Notes: generated by a model from the letters alone, not told the origin. Positions 54,056-63,181 are shown, numbered from the stretch's first letter. The stretch: DNA of 64,000 nt from Tsuneonella amylolytica (GCF_003626915.1 NZ_CP032570.1:1798001-1862000), one strand, 5' to 3'. A program made the numbers and translations.

Positions 54056-54076
54056 GAGCTATATCGTTCATATGAA
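54022..54076 (+). promoter_or_regulatory. Candidate operator of the RES-Xre operon
   Basis: An inverted repeat ATTTGAAC-N8-GTTCAAAT (54022-54029 with 54038-54045) lies partly in the preceding gene, and a palindrome TTCATATGAA is at 54067-54076, 12 bases before the antitoxin start. All contain GTTCA/TGAAC half-sites, which suits autoregulation by the Xre antitoxin. Confidence 0.6.
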
Positions 54077-54087
54077 AGGATTCGCCG

Positions 54088-54465
54088 ATGGCAACGAGAG
54101 CCGCTGAAGTCGAGGAGGGAGATGGCAAGGTCCTGACCGCCGCAATCACAAGAATTGCGGAGTTCTGGGGCCTCACCAATGCCAAACTTGGTGCGGTTCT
54201 CGGGCTGTCTCAGGCCACCGTCTCGCGGTTGCGCTCGGGCAGGTCCGAGCTCGATCCGGCCAGCAAGTCGTTCGAAGCCGGCCAGTTTCTGCTTCGCCTG
54301 TTCCGCTCGCTCGATGCGCTGCTCGGCAGCGACGATTTGGCTGCTCGAGCCTGGCTCGCGACCCCAAATCTCGACCTCGAGGCACGGCCGCTTGACCTGA
54401 TCGACAGCTTCAAGGGCCTCATGACGGTTTGCGACTATGTGGACGCCCACCGCGCTCGCGTCTGA
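54088..54465 (+). CDS. Xre/MbcA/ParS family antitoxin
   Basis: A 125-residue protein. The Xre-type helix-turn-helix spans LTNAKLGAVLGLSQATVSRLRSG; the toxin-binding domain shows ARAWLATPNLDL and RPLDLIDSFKGLMTVCDYVDAHR. It pairs with the RES toxin whose gene overlaps the last 29 bases of this one. Confidence 0.92.
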   Translation: MATRAAEVEEGDGKVLTAAITRIAEFWGLTNAKLGAVLGLSQATVSRLRSGRSELDPASKSFEAGQFLLRLFRSLDALLGSDDLAARAWLATPNLDLEARPLDLIDSFKGLMTVCDYVDAHRARV

Positions 54466-55165
54466 GCTGCGCCGGTATCGCAGGACGGTCTGGCGTGTCG
54501 TCGAGGCGCAGCATCGCATCTCGACCAATCGCCTTGCCGCAACTCTCGCGGACCAGAAGCGGCTCGAAGAACTTGCCGATGCTGCCAAGCCCGATCTGCC
54601 CAAGGCAGCGCGCGGCCTGCACTACCTTCTCGCCTCGCCCTTTCGCTACGGCCACGGCGTTGCCAGCCGTTTTCGGCGCGCGAACGAGCGCCCCGGCATC
54701 TTCTATGCAAGCGAGGCCGAGCAGACCGCGATCACTGAAACCGCCTACTGGCGGCTCCGCTTCATCAGCCGCTCACCCGGGTTCGTCCCCGGCAACCGCA
54801 CCAGCGAGCATCTGAGCTTCTCCGTTCCCGTCTCCATCGCCCGCTTGCTTGACACCACGCGCCCGCCTCTGTCGCGCGACAGCAAACGCTGGGCCGACCC
54901 GGTCGACTATTCCGCGTGTCAGGATCTCGCCGAGGCTGCTCGTGCCGCGGGCGGACAGGCGATCCGCTCGCCGTCGGCGCGCGATCCGCAGGGGATCAAT
55001 CTCGCGCTGTTCGATCTCGCCTGCTTTGCCAAGGCCCAGCCCGATCACGGACGCGGCTGGCACCTGCGCCTCGAAGGCCGGCGCCTCACTGCACTGGCTG
55101 CGTTTCCTTCGGACGAGGTGCTGGAATTTACGGCCGAGCAGTTCGGGTTACCTTCGCTCGGCTGA
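54437..55165 (+). CDS. RES domain NAD+-degrading toxin
   Basis: A 242-residue RES family protein: RRTVWRVVEAQHRISTNRL, RFRRANERPGIFYASE, ETAYWRLRF, and DLAEAARAAGGQAIRSPSARDPQGIN. Characterised RES toxins deplete cellular NAD+ by phosphorolysis. The antitoxin gene ends 29 bases inside this gene, so the two are translated together. In an integrative element it would stabilise inheritance or guard against phage. Confidence 0.92.
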   Translation: MWTPTALASELRRYRRTVWRVVEAQHRISTNRLAATLADQKRLEELADAAKPDLPKAARGLHYLLASPFRYGHGVASRFRRANERPGIFYASEAEQTAITETAYWRLRFISRSPGFVPGNRTSEHLSFSVPVSIARLLDTTRPPLSRDSKRWADPVDYSACQDLAEAARAAGGQAIRSPSARDPQGINLALFDLACFAKAQPDHGRGWHLRLEGRRLTALAAFPSDEVLEFTAEQFGLPSLG

Positions 55166-55211
55166 AGCTCGACCCGCACGGTCCCTCTTCGCGGGGCCTG
55201 CCGGAGCCAGA

Positions 55212-55408
55212 TTTCCTGCCTGTCCTGTTCGCTCGTGCGGGCCCTGGACCGGTCCGGTTCCGCCGCAACCCGCGCAAGGCTGCGGCCCGTGTGGCCCGCG
55301 CCAGCCTTGCCTTGCGGGGTTTCCCGCTGCGCGGTGCGGCGGCCCCCTCGACCCGGTCCCTTTTGGGCCCGGCGAACAGGCCGCAGGAAACTTCTCTTCC
55401 CCTGCGGC
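55212..55408 (+). ncRNA. Long self-complementary leader before the DUF2493 gene
   Basis: Between the RES gene and the DUF2493 gene. Arms TTTCCTGCCTGTCCTGTTCGC (55212-55232) and GCGAACAGGCCGCAGGAAA (55372-55390) pair with a small bulge; inside them GGGCCC and ACCGG elements pair on both sides, and CCGCCGCA and AAGGCTG elements match too. A second hairpin GCCGCAGG with CCTGCGGC (55380-55387 with 55401-55408) overlaps the right arm and would compete. It precedes AGGAGG and the start. A structured RNA leader or a protein or transfer site; unproved. Confidence 0.55.
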
Positions 55409-55436
55409 TGTCGCCTTCGCTCAGGAGGAATGACCC

Positions 55437-56375
55437 ATGTACGACAGCTTCACCGCCCAGCTTGCCGGACTCGATCTGACCGGCTTTTCGGTTCAACCCG
55501 CACCTTTCAACGAAACCGATTTTCCCGCCGAACAGGCGAGCGCGCAAACCCTCGCGGCCGTCTGGTCGGACATGTTCGCCTTGTTCGCCGACACCGCGCT
55601 CGAGGCCGATGCCGAGGACATCGCCTGGGGCTTCGTCAATCTCTTCCACCGCGCGGCGACCCGCAAATCCGCGCAGGTCGATCGCGCGAGCGACGAGATC
55701 CGGGCGCTGCTTGCCGCGGCCGATGGCTCGGAAATCCACTCGAGCAACCTCGAAGAGCAGGTCGAGCGCGCGCAAGCAGCCGAAGCCAGCATGCTCGCTT
55801 TCGAGCACATGCGCGAGGTCGCGGCGATGCTGTACCGCGAAGAGACCGGGGCATCCTGGAAGCCGATGACGGGGTCGCGCATAGCGCAGGGAAGGAACCT
55901 CACCTCTGCGGTCATCGATGCGCGCGATTTCCTCAAGGTCCGCTCAGAACGTCGGCGAGCCGCACTCACGCCCGAAGGCACCGCCGTGGTCTTCGCCGGA
56001 GGACGCGCGAGCTTCGCCACGACCGAGGAGGCGAAGAGCTATGCGGACAACATCTGGGCCACGCTCGACCGAGTGCGTGAGCAGGTGCCCGATATGCTCC
56101 TCGTCCATGGCGGCGACGGCAAGGGCGCCGATCGGCTTGCAGCCGCTTGGGCCGAACGCCACGAGGTACAGCAACTGACCTTCGGTCTCGATCGCAGGCT
56201 GGGTGCCCGGGCCGGGTTCAAGCGCAACGAGCAGATGCTGGCGATGGCCCCGCGCTATGTGATCGCCTTTCCCGGCAATGGCGTCACCGAGCGTCTCGTC
56301 ATCGAAGCCAAGGCACACCGCATCACGGTGGTCGATCGCCGCGGTCCGCTGGGCACTAAGCCTTCCGGCAGCTAA
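55437..56375 (+). CDS. DUF2493 domain protein
   Basis: A 312-residue protein: an N-terminal helical part (FNETDFPAEQASAQTLAAVW, DMFALFADTALEADAEDI) and a C-terminal Rossmann-like DUF2493 domain of the SLOG type: VVFAGGRASF, DMLLVHGGDGKGADRLAAAWA and YVIAFPGNGVTERLVIEAK. The glycine loops may bind nucleotides or nucleotide-derived signals. DUF2493 proteins are common near ssb in these elements; exact role unknown. AGGAGG is upstream. Confidence 0.87.
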   Translation: MYDSFTAQLAGLDLTGFSVQPAPFNETDFPAEQASAQTLAAVWSDMFALFADTALEADAEDIAWGFVNLFHRAATRKSAQVDRASDEIRALLAAADGSEIHSSNLEEQVERAQAAEASMLAFEHMREVAAMLYREETGASWKPMTGSRIAQGRNLTSAVIDARDFLKVRSERRRAALTPEGTAVVFAGGRASFATTEEAKSYADNIWATLDRVREQVPDMLLVHGGDGKGADRLAAAWAERHEVQQLTFGLDRRLGARAGFKRNEQMLAMAPRYVIAFPGNGVTERLVIEAKAHRITVVDRRGPLGTKPSGS

Positions 56376-56584
56376 GCGCCCCGCTTGCTGCCGTTCAGGG
56401 GATGTCGTCGCATTCCCCCAGCAGACAATGAGGTGACCTCGACCGCCGCTGTGGGAGCGGCAGAAACTCGCGACCAGAATATCGCCATTCAGGATCGCGT
56501 GGGTGTTGTAACTGAACGGCAATCGAAATCGAGCTCAGGAAGCCATTGAATGTGCGAATTCAATCGTGTGGTCTCTTCAGAGAC

Positions 56585-57451
56585 CTAGGCGAACAGCTTC
56601 AAGGCAAAGCTCATCGCCCGGCCTGTCCCGGCCGTCAGAGAACCTGCATGGTCCTCGCCTTCGAATGCTACATATTGCACTTCGCCGAGAGGCAAAGTCG
56701 ACAAGTCCTCGGCGAACTCACGTGCGGCATCTACCATGCGAACCCATCGAATGGTGGCGCGCAGATCCTCCAAGTCCAAGCCGGCTGGCGCGGTTTGCGG
56801 ATCGTCCTGCTCAGTCGATCCGACGCCGACCAGCACTCGAGGCCGCGCGCTGGTCTCAGCCAACCGCTTCACGAACTGCTGACGCTCTTTGAGCACGGCA
56901 AACTCATTCCACCACAATGAAGGGGCGATGATCGAAAACACCTCAAACGCTTCCGGCCGCTTCAGAAGCGCGTAGGCTGCGAATAGCCCGCCGAGTGAGA
57001 ACCCATGCAGCATGAGCCGATCGGCCGACGCCTCGGGCACGCGGTCCCGCACCGCCGGCGCCAGCTCGTCTATGAGAAAGGCGAGGAACGCGTCTGCCCC
57101 GCCATATTCCGTGCCGGTCAGGGAGGTCATCGGGTTGCGGGCGTCCCTCGGGGTTTCGGGCGTGAAATCGACTGTCCGTGCCTGCAGGCTGTCGAACACG
57201 CCTCCAGCATAACCCACCCCCACGATGACGGCTGAATGAAGCGCTCCCATGGCCGAATACATGCTGACGCGCTCGACCGCGGTGCCGAACGTTAGAGAAG
57301 AGTCGAGCACAAAGAGTATCGGACAATTCTCAGGAGACCTGCCGGTCGCAAGGAGCGGCAGGGGCCGGGCCAAGCTGATATCGAAGGAGCGGCCCGTTTG
57401 GGCTGCCTCAATCGAAAAGCGTTCTGCTCGTTCGAGAGTGGCGGTCGGCAT
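56585..57451 (-). CDS. Alpha/beta hydrolase, esterase D / Fes-IroE type
   Basis: A 288-residue hydrolase: FDISLARPLPLL, ILFVLDSSLTFG, catalytic Ser in LMLHGFSLGGLFAAY, FSIIAPSLWWNE, and His in EGEDHAGSLTAG. The putative-esterase family includes Fes/IroE enzymes that open the lactone ring of enterobactin-type siderophores and D-formylglutathione hydrolases. There is no signal peptide, so it acts in the cytoplasm. Three ATGs lie in a row (57457, 57454, 57451); the last has best spacing from GGAG. Confidence 0.88.
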   Translation of the reverse strand: MPTATLERAERFSIEAAQTGRSFDISLARPLPLLATGRSPENCPILFVLDSSLTFGTAVERVSMYSAMGALHSAVIVGVGYAGGVFDSLQARTVDFTPETPRDARNPMTSLTGTEYGGADAFLAFLIDELAPAVRDRVPEASADRLMLHGFSLGGLFAAYALLKRPEAFEVFSIIAPSLWWNEFAVLKERQQFVKRLAETSARPRVLVGVGSTEQDDPQTAPAGLDLEDLRATIRWVRMVDAAREFAEDLSTLPLGEVQYVAFEGEDHAGSLTAGTGRAMSFALKLFA

Positions 57452-57463
57452 CATCATTCTCCT

Positions 57464-57485
57464 AAAGAGAGCAGCTTCTCTCTTT
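57464..57485. promoter_or_regulatory. Candidate TetR operator between esterase and tetR genes
   Basis: A perfect inverted repeat AAAGAGAG-CAGCTT-CTCTCTTT lies immediately upstream of the esterase ribosome site and 53 bases before the tetR start. Symmetric 8-base arms with a 6-base centre suit a dimeric TetR protein. Confidence 0.7.
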
Positions 57486-57537
57486 GCAATAGCTCGTGAT
57501 CGCGGGTATGAGAAGAGCCAATGGGGTGAAGGATTGG

Positions 57538-58110
57538 ATGCCGAAACGCAGCCGGGAGTATATGGACAGTCAGCGGCTTCGGTTCTGCGAGGCGGCGATG
57601 GCTTGTTTCAGTCGCAACGGCGTGGTGGCGACCAATCTCACCGATATCTGCGACGAGACTGGCCTCAGCATGGGCGCGCTCTACAAGCATTTCGCCAGCC
57701 GCGACGAGCTGTTGGTCGCGGTTTTGCAGCTCAGGCTTGAGCACCGGAACGCGCTGCTTCGCGGCGAGACTTGGGCCGAGTTGAGGGACGCCCTCCTTCG
57801 CTATCGGAACGATTTGGATGGATTGCCTTTCTGGCGCGAGCTACAGGCCATGGCCGACTGGAACGAGCGCTTGGCCGGCATCCGGGTCGAGCAGGCGGGC
57901 CTGATCCTTGCCCAGATCAAGGAGCAACTCGCGCGCTACGTCGCTACCGGCGAAATTAGCCCGGCGTTCGACCTGTCGCGGACGACGCAGCTGGTCAGCA
58001 TCATATTTGAGGGTTCGCTCACCAGTGTGAGGTCGTCGGGCGATCTCCACATCGTTTTGGAAGACCTGGCCGACTATCTTGACCTGGCCGTGGGGGTGAT
58101 CAGCGACTGA
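57538..58110 (+). CDS. TetR/AcrR family regulator
   Basis: A 190-residue repressor. The N-terminal helix-turn-helix region reads FCEAAMACFSRNGVVATNLTDICDETGLSMGALYKHFASRDELL. The remaining helices form a ligand-binding domain that I cannot assign. It is divergent from the esterase and presumably represses it from the inverted repeat at 57464-57485. ATG 57538 has GAAGG upstream; an upstream GTG at 57496 is in frame. Confidence 0.93.
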   Translation: MPKRSREYMDSQRLRFCEAAMACFSRNGVVATNLTDICDETGLSMGALYKHFASRDELLVAVLQLRLEHRNALLRGETWAELRDALLRYRNDLDGLPFWRELQAMADWNERLAGIRVEQAGLILAQIKEQLARYVATGEISPAFDLSRTTQLVSIIFEGSLTSVRSSGDLHIVLEDLADYLDLAVGVISD

Positions 58111-58133
58111 AGCGTCAGCGGTCGAAGATTTCG

Positions 58134-59615
58134 TCAGTCGCCGAGTCCGCTTTCTAATCCAGCCAGCCAGCGGTCGAGCAGAAATACGCCGAACCCGGTC
58201 GCGCCAGGCCCCGAGCGCGCAGTGCGCCGAGTGGCCCAAGCCGTGCCGGCGATATCGATATGTGCCCATTTCGTCCCGTGCGCGAATCGTTCGAGAAACT
58301 TAGCGCCCGCGGTCGATGAGCCGCCGCCCACCCCGAGAAACCCTACCGCGCCGAAGTTGGAGACATCGGCGACTGCGGAGTCGACGAGGTAATCCTGTGA
58401 CGCGCTCAGCGGCATTCGCCATAGCGGCTCGCCGGCCACTTCGCCGGCACGCATCAACGCATTGGCCAAGCCGGCATCGGAGGCATAGAGGCCAGCAAAC
58501 TCCTCATGAAGGACGCCGGCTATCATCCCCGTTAATGTTGCGATGTCGACGACGTACGCGGGCGCGTAGTTCTCAATTGCATAGGTGATCCCGTCAGCCA
58601 GAACGAGCCGCCCCTCGGCATCGGTGTTGACAATTTCCACGGTGAGCCCGGCGAGCGAGCGCACCACATCGCCAGGGCGGGCGCTACGACCATCGATGAC
58701 GTTCTCTGCCATGGGAACGATGACAACGATATTGGTGCGCGCCTTACGGGAAGCGGCGAGTTCGATTGCGCCGAGCACCGACGCGGCGCCCCCCATATCA
58801 AACTTCATCTTCTCGATAATTGGCCGCGTCTTGATGTTGAGCCCGCCTGCATCGAAGGTCAGCCCCTTACCGACAAAAGCTGCGTCCCAGCCTTCGCGGG
58901 CAGGGTCACCACGCCACTCGGCTATGACCATCCGCGGTTCGTGTTCAGAAGAGCGGCCCACGGCCAACAGCGCGCCGGTACCCAGCTCTTCCAGCTCCGC
59001 CGGTCCGAGCACGCGTACCGAGACGCCATGCCTCTCAAGCGCCGATGCGGCTTCATCTGCGAACACAGCCGGGGTCAGCAGATTAGCGGGTTGCTCCACC
59101 CAGGCTCGCGCTCGGTTGATTGCTTCGGAGACACGCTGCGCCTCCTCGGCATGGACCATATCGGCTGAGTTGATCACCAGCCGCTCTGGTTGAAAGCCTG
59201 GCACCGCATCGCTTCGGCCCTGCTCGAGGCGATAGCTGTGGAGCAGTGCTCCTGTGAGCAATGACTGGAGAGCGTCGGGGCCGCCCAGATCATCGCAGCC
59301 CGGCAAGCGCACGCTCGCGATCCGCAGGGTCCGCATGGCGTCCACCAAGTGTCCGCCGGCGGCAAGCCATCGCTCGGTTGTGTCCGTACCCTCCGCACCA
59401 GTGCCGACCACAAGCAACCGCGGCAAGGCGTCGTCGCCCACGATGTCGAGCCAACGACCTTGATCCGGCGCAAAGTCCGCTGAGCGGATGGCGGCCGAGG
59501 CGCGGGGCCGCTGAGGATCAGCGCCGATTATCTCGCCCGATCCTCGCGCCGCAAATAAGGCCGTTGTCGACGGCGTCTCGTGCGAGACCATCATGAGGGT
59601 GTGCCAACTCGTCAT
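58134..59615 (-). CDS. Leucyl aminopeptidase family (M17)
   Basis: A 493-residue M17 peptidase. Metal ligands and catalytic residues: FVGKGLTFDAGGLNIK (Lys, Asp), KMKFDMGGAASV (Asp), and the NTDAEGRLVL signature (Asp, Glu, catalytic Arg). It releases N-terminal amino acids in the cytoplasm. It converges with the TetR gene and diverges from the TonB receptor gene. The ATG 59615 is kept; a second ATG pair eight codons in is possible. Confidence 0.93.
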   Translation of the reverse strand: MTSWHTLMMVSHETPSTTALFAARGSGEIIGADPQRPRASAAIRSADFAPDQGRWLDIVGDDALPRLLVVGTGAEGTDTTERWLAAGGHLVDAMRTLRIASVRLPGCDDLGGPDALQSLLTGALLHSYRLEQGRSDAVPGFQPERLVINSADMVHAEEAQRVSEAINRARAWVEQPANLLTPAVFADEAASALERHGVSVRVLGPAELEELGTGALLAVGRSSEHEPRMVIAEWRGDPAREGWDAAFVGKGLTFDAGGLNIKTRPIIEKMKFDMGGAASVLGAIELAASRKARTNIVVIVPMAENVIDGRSARPGDVVRSLAGLTVEIVNTDAEGRLVLADGITYAIENYAPAYVVDIATLTGMIAGVLHEEFAGLYASDAGLANALMRAGEVAGEPLWRMPLSASQDYLVDSAVADVSNFGAVGFLGVGGGSSTAGAKFLERFAHGTKWAHIDIAGTAWATRRTARSGPGATGFGVFLLDRWLAGLESGLGD

Positions 59616-59692
59616 CGCTTCACTAATACCCCTTGCACCGATAAAAGAAAGAGGACATAATCTTTTTATTGGATTGAGATTGGAGGGTGTCG

Positions 59693-61966
59693 ATGAAACC
59701 TCAAGCTGGGCGATTCACCGGAATTTCCGTTACCGCGTTTCTCGTCAGCCTATCTGCGGTGCCTGCCTGGGGGCAGGCGTCCACGCCGGCTACAGCACCC
59801 TCGCAGGAACCGCAGCCGCCGGCCGCAGCCGCGACCGGTCCGGCCGAAACAGCCGATATCGTCGTGACCGCGCAAAAGCGGTCGGAGCGCCTGCTGGACG
59901 TTCCCGCGTCCGTCACCGCCCTTTCGAACGATACGCTGCTGGCGCGGGGCGCAGTCCGCTTCGAGGATTACCAAGCATACATTCCAGGCCTGTCGACCAC
60001 GGCAGTCGCTCCCGGCTACAATCAGATCAATATCCGCGGAGTGACGACGGGTGCCAACCAGCTTTCGGCTACGGTGGGCACATATTTCGACGAGTCGCCG
60101 ACCAATTCGAGCACCGCGGCCGCAATCGGCAACAGGCTGACGCCGGACCCCGACCTGCTCGACATTGCCCGGGTCGAGGTGCTGCGCGGCCCGCAGGGGA
60201 CGCTTTATGGGGCCAACGCACTCGGCGGTGTCGTCAAATACGTATTCGTTCGCCCCGAGTTGAATGAGGTGCACGGACAGGCGCAGCTCGGCATCTCGTC
60301 GATCGCGCACGGCGAGACGGGCTATATTGCCCGCGCTGCAATCGGAACGCCGCTCGTCCAGGACACGCTTGGCGTGCGGGTCAGCGGCTTCTACACGCGC
60401 GATCCAGGTTTCATCGACAATGTCGCGACCGGCGAAGAAGACGTCGATACCTCGACCAACTTCGGCGGTCGGGTTGCGCTGCTGTGGAGGGCGAGCGACT
60501 GGCTGACCGCAACAGCTTCAGCTCTCTACCAGAAGCGCGATACGCAGGGGTTTCCGTCCGAAACCGTTTCTTCGACGACGCTTGAACCTGGCGCCGGCGA
60601 ATATCGGCAATCCGTTGGCACCGACGAGTTCGTCAGAACGCGCTACCAGCTTTACAACCTCACGCTCGACGCCGACCTCGAGTTTGCGAATGTGGTTTCA
60701 GCGACGAGCTACGGACGACAGCAGGTCGACCTGGCCTTCGACTACAGCCCGAATCTGGGAACGGTTCTCGATCTGATCGGCATTCCAGGTGTCCCGTTTG
60801 TCTCGCTGCCGATCGACAATGAGGTGAAGAAGTTCACCCAAGAACTCAGGTTGGCCTCGCCCACCGGGAGGATTTTCGAATACATAGTTGGTGGTTACTA
60901 CACGCACGAGCGCTCCCGCTCGCTCAACGGCGGCACGGCTTTCTTGGCGTCAGGCGAACCGGCGCCTGCCCCGATCAACCCGCTCCAGGAAGTCGACCTC
61001 CGGAACCGCTACCGCGAGTTCGCCGTGTTCGCGAACGGGACGATCAACTTCACCGATCGGTTCAGCGTGCAGGCCGGAGGGCGGTGGAGCCGCAACAAGC
61101 AGCGCTCGAGCGAGCCGTTGGAAGGACTATTGTTTGGACCCCTCGCCGGAACGATCATAGCCAACCGATCGTCCGAAAGTGCCTGGACCTTCGCAGTGTC
61201 GCCTCAGTTCAAGATCACCCGCGATCTCAATGTTTATGCACGCGTAGCAAAGGGGTTCCGTCCGGGCGGCGCGAACCTCGTCCTTCCCGGTGGCGGCGGC
61301 ACGCCCACCTACAATTCGGACTCGCTGATCAACTACGAGACGGGCATCAAGGCTTCGCTGTTCGATCGGCGGCTCAGCCTCTCGACCGCAGCGTTCTGGA
61401 TTGATTGGGAGGACATTCAGACGACCGCCAAGGACGCCATTGGGTTTAACTTCCTGATCAACGGCGGGCGCGCGCGAAGCCGCGGCATCGAAACCGAGGC
61501 GCGGTGGAACGCTGACGGCCTCAGCCTTGGCGCGAACTTGAGCTATATCGACGCCGAGACGCGCGAGGCGATACCGGCCGTCGGCGCGCAGCGCGGTGAT
61601 CGCCTGCCCTATAGCCCGCGCTGGTCAGGCGCGATCACCGCCGACTATGAAGTCCCGGTCGACGGTAACATTCGGCCGACGATCGGCGGCGGCGTCCGCT
61701 ACACCGGCTCACGGCAGGCTTACTATTCGCTGCCGACTGCGACCAATCCCGGCGACCTGCGACTGCCTGGCTATGCGCTTTTCGACCTTCGGGCTGGTCT
61801 TCGCTGGGACCGCTACGAAGTGAGCGTGTTTGCGCAGAACATCACGGATAAGCGCGCGATACTTTCGGCGCAGACGGAGGGAGCAAACCCGTTAACCGGC
61901 CTGGACGCACGGGCGACCATTGCGCGTCCTCGGACGATTGGCGTCACCTTCGGAGCGGGCTTCTGA
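59693..61966 (+). CDS. TonB-dependent receptor (complete)
   Basis: A 757-residue outer-membrane receptor. Signal peptide to PAWGQA, then a plug with DIVVTAQKRSERLLDVPASVTAL (TonB-box-like), VEVLRGPQGTLYGANALGGVV, and a barrel ending LDARATIARPRTIGVTFGAGF with terminal Phe. This type (OMR with QKR-LLDVP) is usual in sphingomonad nutrient uptake. ATG 59693 lies after GGAGGG. It is divergent from the aminopeptidase and 48 bases before the hydroxy-acid oxidase gene, so probably in one transcript with it. Confidence 0.95.
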   Translation: MKPQAGRFTGISVTAFLVSLSAVPAWGQASTPATAPSQEPQPPAAAATGPAETADIVVTAQKRSERLLDVPASVTALSNDTLLARGAVRFEDYQAYIPGLSTTAVAPGYNQINIRGVTTGANQLSATVGTYFDESPTNSSTAAAIGNRLTPDPDLLDIARVEVLRGPQGTLYGANALGGVVKYVFVRPELNEVHGQAQLGISSIAHGETGYIARAAIGTPLVQDTLGVRVSGFYTRDPGFIDNVATGEEDVDTSTNFGGRVALLWRASDWLTATASALYQKRDTQGFPSETVSSTTLEPGAGEYRQSVGTDEFVRTRYQLYNLTLDADLEFANVVSATSYGRQQVDLAFDYSPNLGTVLDLIGIPGVPFVSLPIDNEVKKFTQELRLASPTGRIFEYIVGGYYTHERSRSLNGGTAFLASGEPAPAPINPLQEVDLRNRYREFAVFANGTINFTDRFSVQAGGRWSRNKQRSSEPLEGLLFGPLAGTIIANRSSESAWTFAVSPQFKITRDLNVYARVAKGFRPGGANLVLPGGGGTPTYNSDSLINYETGIKASLFDRRLSLSTAAFWIDWEDIQTTAKDAIGFNFLINGGRARSRGIETEARWNADGLSLGANLSYIDAETREAIPAVGAQRGDRLPYSPRWSGAITADYEVPVDGNIRPTIGGGVRYTGSRQAYYSLPTATNPGDLRLPGYALFDLRAGLRWDRYEVSVFAQNITDKRAILSAQTEGANPLTGLDARATIARPRTIGVTFGAGF

Positions 61967-62014
61967 TCTCCGAGTCTCGGAGGACGAAGCCTCGAGTTGA
62001 CGCGGAGCGGTACG

Positions 62015-63181
62015 ATGAGGGCCTTGCGGCGCGCGAATAACATTGCCGACTTGCGCGCGCTGGCCCGCCGAAGACTGCCGCGTCCGATATTCGACTATAT
62101 TGACGGCGGTGCCGACGACGAGGTGACGCTCAGGCGTAACGCAGCGGCATTCGCGCAGTACGAGCTGGTGCCGGACGTGTTGAACGACGTGTCGCGGATC
62201 AGGACCGGGACGACGTTGTTCGGCGAGCGGATCGCATGGCCGTTGATGCTTGCGCCGACGGGGTTGACCCGCATGTTCCACGGCCACGCCGAGCTGGCAG
62301 TGGCGCGCGCGGCGGCCAGGCATGACCTGCTCTACAGTCTGTCCACCCTGGGAACGACGCGGCTCGAAGCACTGGCGGAGACGTTTGGCGGTCCCAAGGT
62401 GTTCCAGATCTACATCTTCAAGGATCGTGGGCTCACGACCGAGTTCGTGGCGCGATGTAAGGAAGCGGGGTTCCATGGGCTCGCGCTGACCGTCGACACT
62501 CCGGTAGCAGGTAACCGCGAACGCGACCGGGTTAACGGCCTTTCGCTTCCGCCCCGCCTGACGCTGAAATCGATGCTGAGCTTCGCGCTTCACCCCCGAT
62601 GGTCATTGCCTGCGCTCACCGGATCTCGGTTCGACCTCGCGAACGTCAGTCACAAGGTCGATGCGCTCGCGGCCGGGCCGATGAGCCTGTTCGACTATAT
62701 CGGCGGTCAATTCGACCGCGCTGTAACTTGGCGCGACGTGGAATGGCTTGCTGCCGAGTGGGGCGGCCCGCTTGCAATCAAAGGCGTCATGACGCCCGAA
62801 GATGCCAAACGGGCGATCGGTTCGGGCGCTACCGGCGTGATGATTTCCAACCATGGCGGCCGCCAGCTCGACGGAGCTCCTGCTCCGATCGATCAAATCG
62901 GACTAGTTCGTGATGCAATCGGCGAAGGCCCCGATGTGATTTGTGATGGCGGTGTGCGGCGCGGCTCCGACGTGGTGAAGGCGCTGGCGCTTGGCGCGAC
63001 CGCTTGCTCGATCGGTCGTCCTTACCTTTACGGGTTGGCGGCCGCCGGCGAAGCAGGCGTGAACCGTGCGCTGTCCCTCCTCTTTGAAGAGTTCGAGCGA
63101 ACCCTGATCCTTGCCGGCGTCAATGACATTACACAGCTCGGTTGCAGACATATTAGACGATTGAACGAGCTTTGGTGCTGA
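62015..63181 (+). CDS. FMN-dependent alpha-hydroxy-acid oxidase/dehydrogenase
   Basis: A 388-residue FMN TIM-barrel enzyme of the lactate dehydrogenase (LldD)/glycolate oxidase family. Landmarks: LPRPIFDYIDGGADDEVTLRRN, WPLMLAPTGLTRMFH, LALTVDTPVAGNRERD, GPLAIKGVMTPEDA (Lys) and ISNHGGRQLDGAPAPID (catalytic His and Arg). It oxidises an L-alpha-hydroxy acid to a 2-oxo acid. The start ATG 62015 fits the family and has GAGCGG upstream. Confidence 0.93.
   Translation: MRALRRANNIADLRALARRRLPRPIFDYIDGGADDEVTLRRNAAAFAQYELVPDVLNDVSRIRTGTTLFGERIAWPLMLAPTGLTRMFHGHAELAVARAAARHDLLYSLSTLGTTRLEALAETFGGPKVFQIYIFKDRGLTTEFVARCKEAGFHGLALTVDTPVAGNRERDRVNGLSLPPRLTLKSMLSFALHPRWSLPALTGSRFDLANVSHKVDALAAGPMSLFDYIGGQFDRAVTWRDVEWLAAEWGGPLAIKGVMTPEDAKRAIGSGATGVMISNHGGRQLDGAPAPIDQIGLVRDAIGEGPDVICDGGVRRGSDVVKALALGATACSIGRPYLYGLAAAGEAGVNRALSLLFEEFERTLILAGVNDITQLGCRHIRRLNELWC

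Noticed and set aside
56376-56531. Minus-strand frame that looks protein-like (LPFSYNTHAILNGDILVASF)
   Set aside because: It has no usual start with a ribosome site, runs straight on into the antisense of the DUF2493 gene and has no family I recognise. It could be a remnant of a gene disrupted by the cargo insertion, but I cannot support it.
56570-56585. Hairpin GGTCTC-TTCA-GAGACC as terminator of the esterase gene
   Set aside because: The stem overlaps the stop codon and no T-tract follows on the minus strand.
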